A stretch of 64,000 nt of DNA, taken from contig CM054062.1 in NCBI GenBank assembly GCA_028641055.1, positions 17,975,639-18,039,638 of the forward strand. The letters run 5' to 3'. The DNA comes from Alopecurus myosuroides (lineage: Eukaryota > Streptophyta > Magnoliopsida > Poales > Poaceae). Shown here piece by piece: positions 61,071 through 64,000 of this stretch (within the stretch, counting starts at the first letter, position 1; every line of letters begins with the position of its first letter). A program made the translations under genes and the position numbers. The notes below the pieces were generated by a model. That model had not been told where the DNA came from. It searched no databases and worked only from the letters and a program-made list of their open reading frames with translations.

Positions 61071-64000
61071 TCAAGTTGAGGAGGCAGTATTCTCGGCGCT
61101 GGTCTTGGCAGCTGTTTCCTCGGCGGTGGTCTTGGCAGCAGCTTCTTCGGTGGCGGTCGTGGCGGCTGTTCCTTCGGTGCTGGCGTGGGTGGCATCCGCC
61201 TCCGTCTGCACGGCGGCGGATTCCTCCATCTCGGCATCCTCCTGGGTGGCCGCCTGCTCGGAAGTGGCCGTGGCCACCGAGACGGGTCCTGGAGCCGAGG
61301 AGGAGCCTGAAGCGTGGCCAGGAGGAGGCACCGTGTCGTCGAGAGCAGCACCTGAGGAGGTGCCGAAGTCGAGTGGCTCAGAGTCGATGTGCGCCCCTTC
61401 GTCTTCGTCGCTACTCGCGACGACGGCGGCCTTTCCCTTTCCGGCCTTGCCCTTGGGAGATTCGAAGAAGCCGTCAAGGTCATCGTCTTCGTCATCATCT
61501 TCTTCGTCCTCGTACTCGGTGTCGGGTTCGGGGACGCCCTCGATGTAGACCTCCGTCTCGGCGCACTCTGCGACTTCATACGCAATCTGCTTGCGCAAGG
61601 CCACGCTCTCGGCGTCCGTCTCCCACTTGGAATTATTGCGCTTCCCGCGGATACGCTGCATATCGAGGTTTTCATACCAGGATGCTATGCAGAGAAGCAT
61701 CACATCCGCACCAGCACGGGCTCCGGAGGCTCGCCACTTTTTCAACTCGGCCTTCACGTTCTCCAACTTGAGGGCGAGATCCCGCATGTTTCTTGGCTGG
61801 GGATCATGAGGCCAGAACAGCCGGTGGAGCTCAAAGCCCACATGAATCAAGTCAGTTCCGACGCCGGCCAGCATTTCGAAGTAATCTTTGAGCACCAGCA
61901 AGCTGTCCTCGATATCAGCCCTGGTGTCAATTGGCTCACCCAGCGAAAGGCGAACTGCTCGGGCCTTGGCTACCGTAGGCGCAGAGGAAGACTCAAGACG
62001 AGGCCAGATATATGAAATAGCAAGTAGCAAGATCAAAAACCGAGAAGAAAGAAGAAGCCGAGAAGGAACAAGACCGAGAAGAAAAGATGCAATGAAGAGA
62101 AAAACTTACCGATCAGTTGGCGGCGCAGCTGCTGTAGCTTGGTTTTCCAGGACTCCTCGTTGCCAATATGCCTGTCTTGGATCTGGCGCAGGGTGTCCAT
62201 CTGAGCGAAAAGATCAGCATTGGTCTTCTTCAGAGTCTCGCATTCAGACTCGAGGGCCCGTTCCTTGGCTCGGAAGGTGGTCTCGGCCTTGGCCTTCTCG
62301 GCGATTGCCTTGTCCCTCTCGGCGCCAATCTTGACGGCATCTTGGAGTGCCTTCTGGAGCTGGAGCTGCAGCTTCTCCATCTCGGTGGTGTGGTCCTTCA
62401 CCAGAGTAATGGCCTGGTCGGATAGCTGTTTCTCCACCTCCGCTGGCTTGACGCAATCTTGGTGTGCCACAGCAAATGACTTATGATCTTCTGCGAAAAG
62501 ATAGATGAGGTTAGTAAATCAGCAGAGAGGAAACAGATTCAAGATCAAGCCGAGTAAACAGCAAACTCACCTTCAAGTCTCTTTATGGTGGCTTCGGAGT
62601 CCGCCACGAAAGTGCGGCATTTCTCATGCTCATCGGCCAAGGCCTTCAGTTTGTCTGCAGAGAAGGAAAGGTTAGCGCGTAAGAAAGCAGAAGCGGGCGT
62701 AAACATAAAACGCAGAAACCGCGTGGCTAAAGGCGTACCTTGCACTTCGGCCAGCTGTTGGGTGCTGTCGTTTGCATTTTTGCTCGCGGCCTCAGCAGCT
62801 ATCTTCTCCTTCTCCAACGCAGCAATTCGCCTCCTGGCGATGGAGTGGTTCCACAGAAGGATGCGGTACAAGTGTGTCCGCTTAAGGACGCTATCCTGAG
62901 AAGCGAGAAGAAGCGAGTTAGAAAAAGCAGAGAAGATTCAACCCGAGTAGGAGGCTACTCGGAGAGTATCCATCTACTCGGCTAGAATCTCGGGGACTGG
63001 GGGTGATGGTAAAGAACAAGGAAGGCGAATAGAAGAGAAGGAATCTCAACTCGGAAAAGGCAAAAAAGACTTACTGCGTAGCTCTGTTCGATATCTTCGG
63101 CATTCTTGCGGTGCAAGAACATCTTGGCTGCGAGGGTTGCAGTATCAGTGGAGACGGACATGGGCTGGTGTCCCAGATCAACCTTGTTCCAATCCACGCG
63201 GTAGTGGTCGATGGAGCCAAGGGTCAAGCCGTGCCATTTCTCCTCTCCGAGAACCCTGCTGTCCCACCTGGCGTTGATGTGGCCAACAGTGTCCAAAACC
63301 TGTTCAAGACCCTTGGAGGTTATTGGCTTGTCTTGGGCTCCCCGAGAAGCAATATTGACGGGTTTGTTTTGAGCTGGATCGAAGGGAGGAGTATTCCTGG
63401 CTACAGCTTTCCTTCCCTTCTGAATAGCTAAAGCTTTATCTTGGGGAGGGAAGCCGATGGTGTGTTGTTGGCTAACCTCGACCATGTAATCCGGGTAGCA
63501 GGGTTGGCCAGCTGCGCGTGCGTCGGTGGAGAGCGCAGCAGGAATGGGGCCGGACTCGCGGATCACGAGCGCTCCGCCTGTGGATGCGCCTTGGTCTCTG
63601 GCCCTTTTCTTCGTTTGCTCCTTCTCGATTCTCTGCTTCTCGAGATCCTCGGGTTTCTTCCCGTCAGACTTGGCCTTCGTCTTCTCGGCGGCAGTCTTCT
63701 CGGCAACTTGCTTCTCGGCCTTCCTCTGCTCAGCCTTGGCTCTTTTCTGCTCAGCCTTGGCCTCCTCAGCAGCCACCTTATCGGCAGTCTCCTTCTCAGA
63801 AAGGCCTTTCTCGGAACAGTAATCCCTCAGAGCATCAAGGGCCTGTTGCCTGGTTACTCGCCCAGGAGGGCTGGATGTGTCCTTGCTCTGTGGCGACGAG
63901 GAGGAAGTTGGTGGTGTAGGGCCTTGCGCAGTTGGTGGCGTAGGGCCTTGCGCAGTTGGTGGCGTAGGGCCTTGCGCAGTTGGTGGCGCCGCAGATCCAT
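61071..64000 (-). CDS. Tat-2 antisense spliced gene, at least five exons, runs off the window
   Basis: The exons I infer are 63075 to beyond 64000, 62739-62895, 62571-62654, 62110-62490 and 61071-61969. All introns are GT-AG and the phases join without a stop. The last acceptor (GTAG at 61970) is chosen by phase and is the least certain. The visible protein has TAQGPTPP repeats, an Ala/Lys-rich helical segment (AEEAKAEQKRAKAEQRKAEKQ), long coiled coils (IAALEKEKIAAEAASKN; EMEKLQLQLQKALQDAV), a compact C-terminal domain (DYFEMLAGVGTDLIHVGFEL) and an acidic Thr/Ala-rich end. A PF04195 domain would be expected upstream, outside the window. It has the same place and strand as the Tat-1 antisense gene but little sequence identity. 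Role unknown. Confidence 0.7.
63908..63990 (-). repeat. 24-bp tandem repeat in the Tat-2 antisense gene (TAQGPTPP)
   Basis: Three copies of a 24-bp unit (plus strand GGTGGCGTAGGGCCTTGCGC and four more bases) encode the octapeptide TAQGPTPP on the minus strand. It is in frame with the exon. Confidence 0.85.

Larger units (their letters stand above)
53782..64000 (+). mobile_element. Tat-2: Tat-clade Gypsy element, 5' truncated, continues past the window
   Basis: It has gag-protease, an unbroken pol with dual RNase H and integrase, and a spliced antisense gene after pol. No LTR, TATA box or primer-binding site precedes gag: the gag frame is open up to 53782, where it meets the gag of another family. 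The 3' LTR, if present, lies beyond 64000. The open frames suggest recent activity of the family. Confidence 0.85.

Noticed and set aside
62982..63075. C-terminal extension VSLFCLFRVEIPSLLFAF of the minus-strand frame
   Set aside because: It lies beyond a GTAAGT donor at 63074 and is intron read-through, not protein.

Overview
The window is nuclear DNA from a grass, most likely a cool-season (pooid) cereal or a relative. The evidence is a grass-type CYP84A gene whose intron is packed with MITEs, followed by more than 55 kb of nested LTR retrotransposons. The first of these resembles the Triticeae Sabrina family; family names here come from memory and were not checked against a database. I see no tRNA, rRNA, CRISPR array or bacterial-type operon.

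Layout. (1) 1-5.7 kb: a two-exon cytochrome P450 gene on the minus strand (CYP84A, ferulate/coniferaldehyde 5-hydroxylase family of lignin synthesis). Its first exon has a 1-nt frameshift and its 2.85-kb intron holds a nest of MITEs plus a poly(A)-tailed non-LTR fragment. (2) 7.6-11.3 kb and again 43.5-44.7 kb: a non-autonomous Sabrina-like Gypsy element, split by later insertions. (3) 11,326-43,487: a Tat-clade Gypsy element (called Tat-1) with both LTRs and a GTGTT target duplication. It encodes gag-protease and a truncated pol, and an antisense, spliced PF04195-type gene between pol and the 3' LTR. (4) 16,899-39,167, inside Tat-1: two SIRE-like Copia elements in direct tandem on the minus strand, LTR-internal-LTR-internal-LTR, with one GTTTC target duplication around the whole 22-kb block. 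Each copy carries gag, pol and a spliced extra ORF, and arrays of a 15-bp inverted-repeat motif sit upstream of both the LTR promoter and the internal promoter. (5) 44.7-52.2 kb: a decayed minus-strand Tat-like element (Tat-3) with its 3' LTR and its own oppositely oriented ORF. (6) 52.26-53.78 kb: the end of a second Sabrina/WHAM-like LTR, its primer-binding site and a gag fragment. (7) 53.78-64 kb: a Tat-clade element (Tat-2) lacking its 5' LTR, with open gag-protease and pol frames and a second spliced antisense gene running off the window edge.

How it fits together. The nesting order is directly readable from target duplications: Sabrina-like first, Tat-1 into it, then the Copia block into Tat-1. 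LTR divergence counted by eye agrees: about 0.7% between the Tat-1 LTRs and about 0.2% or less among the three Copia LTRs. The points most worth follow-up are the three-LTR Copia tandem, whose internal regions differ more than its LTRs; the shared motif arrays plus spliced extra gene of that Copia family; the promoter-bearing spliced antisense genes of the Tat elements; and a UAG codon at the same protease/RT boundary in two diverged Tat elements.
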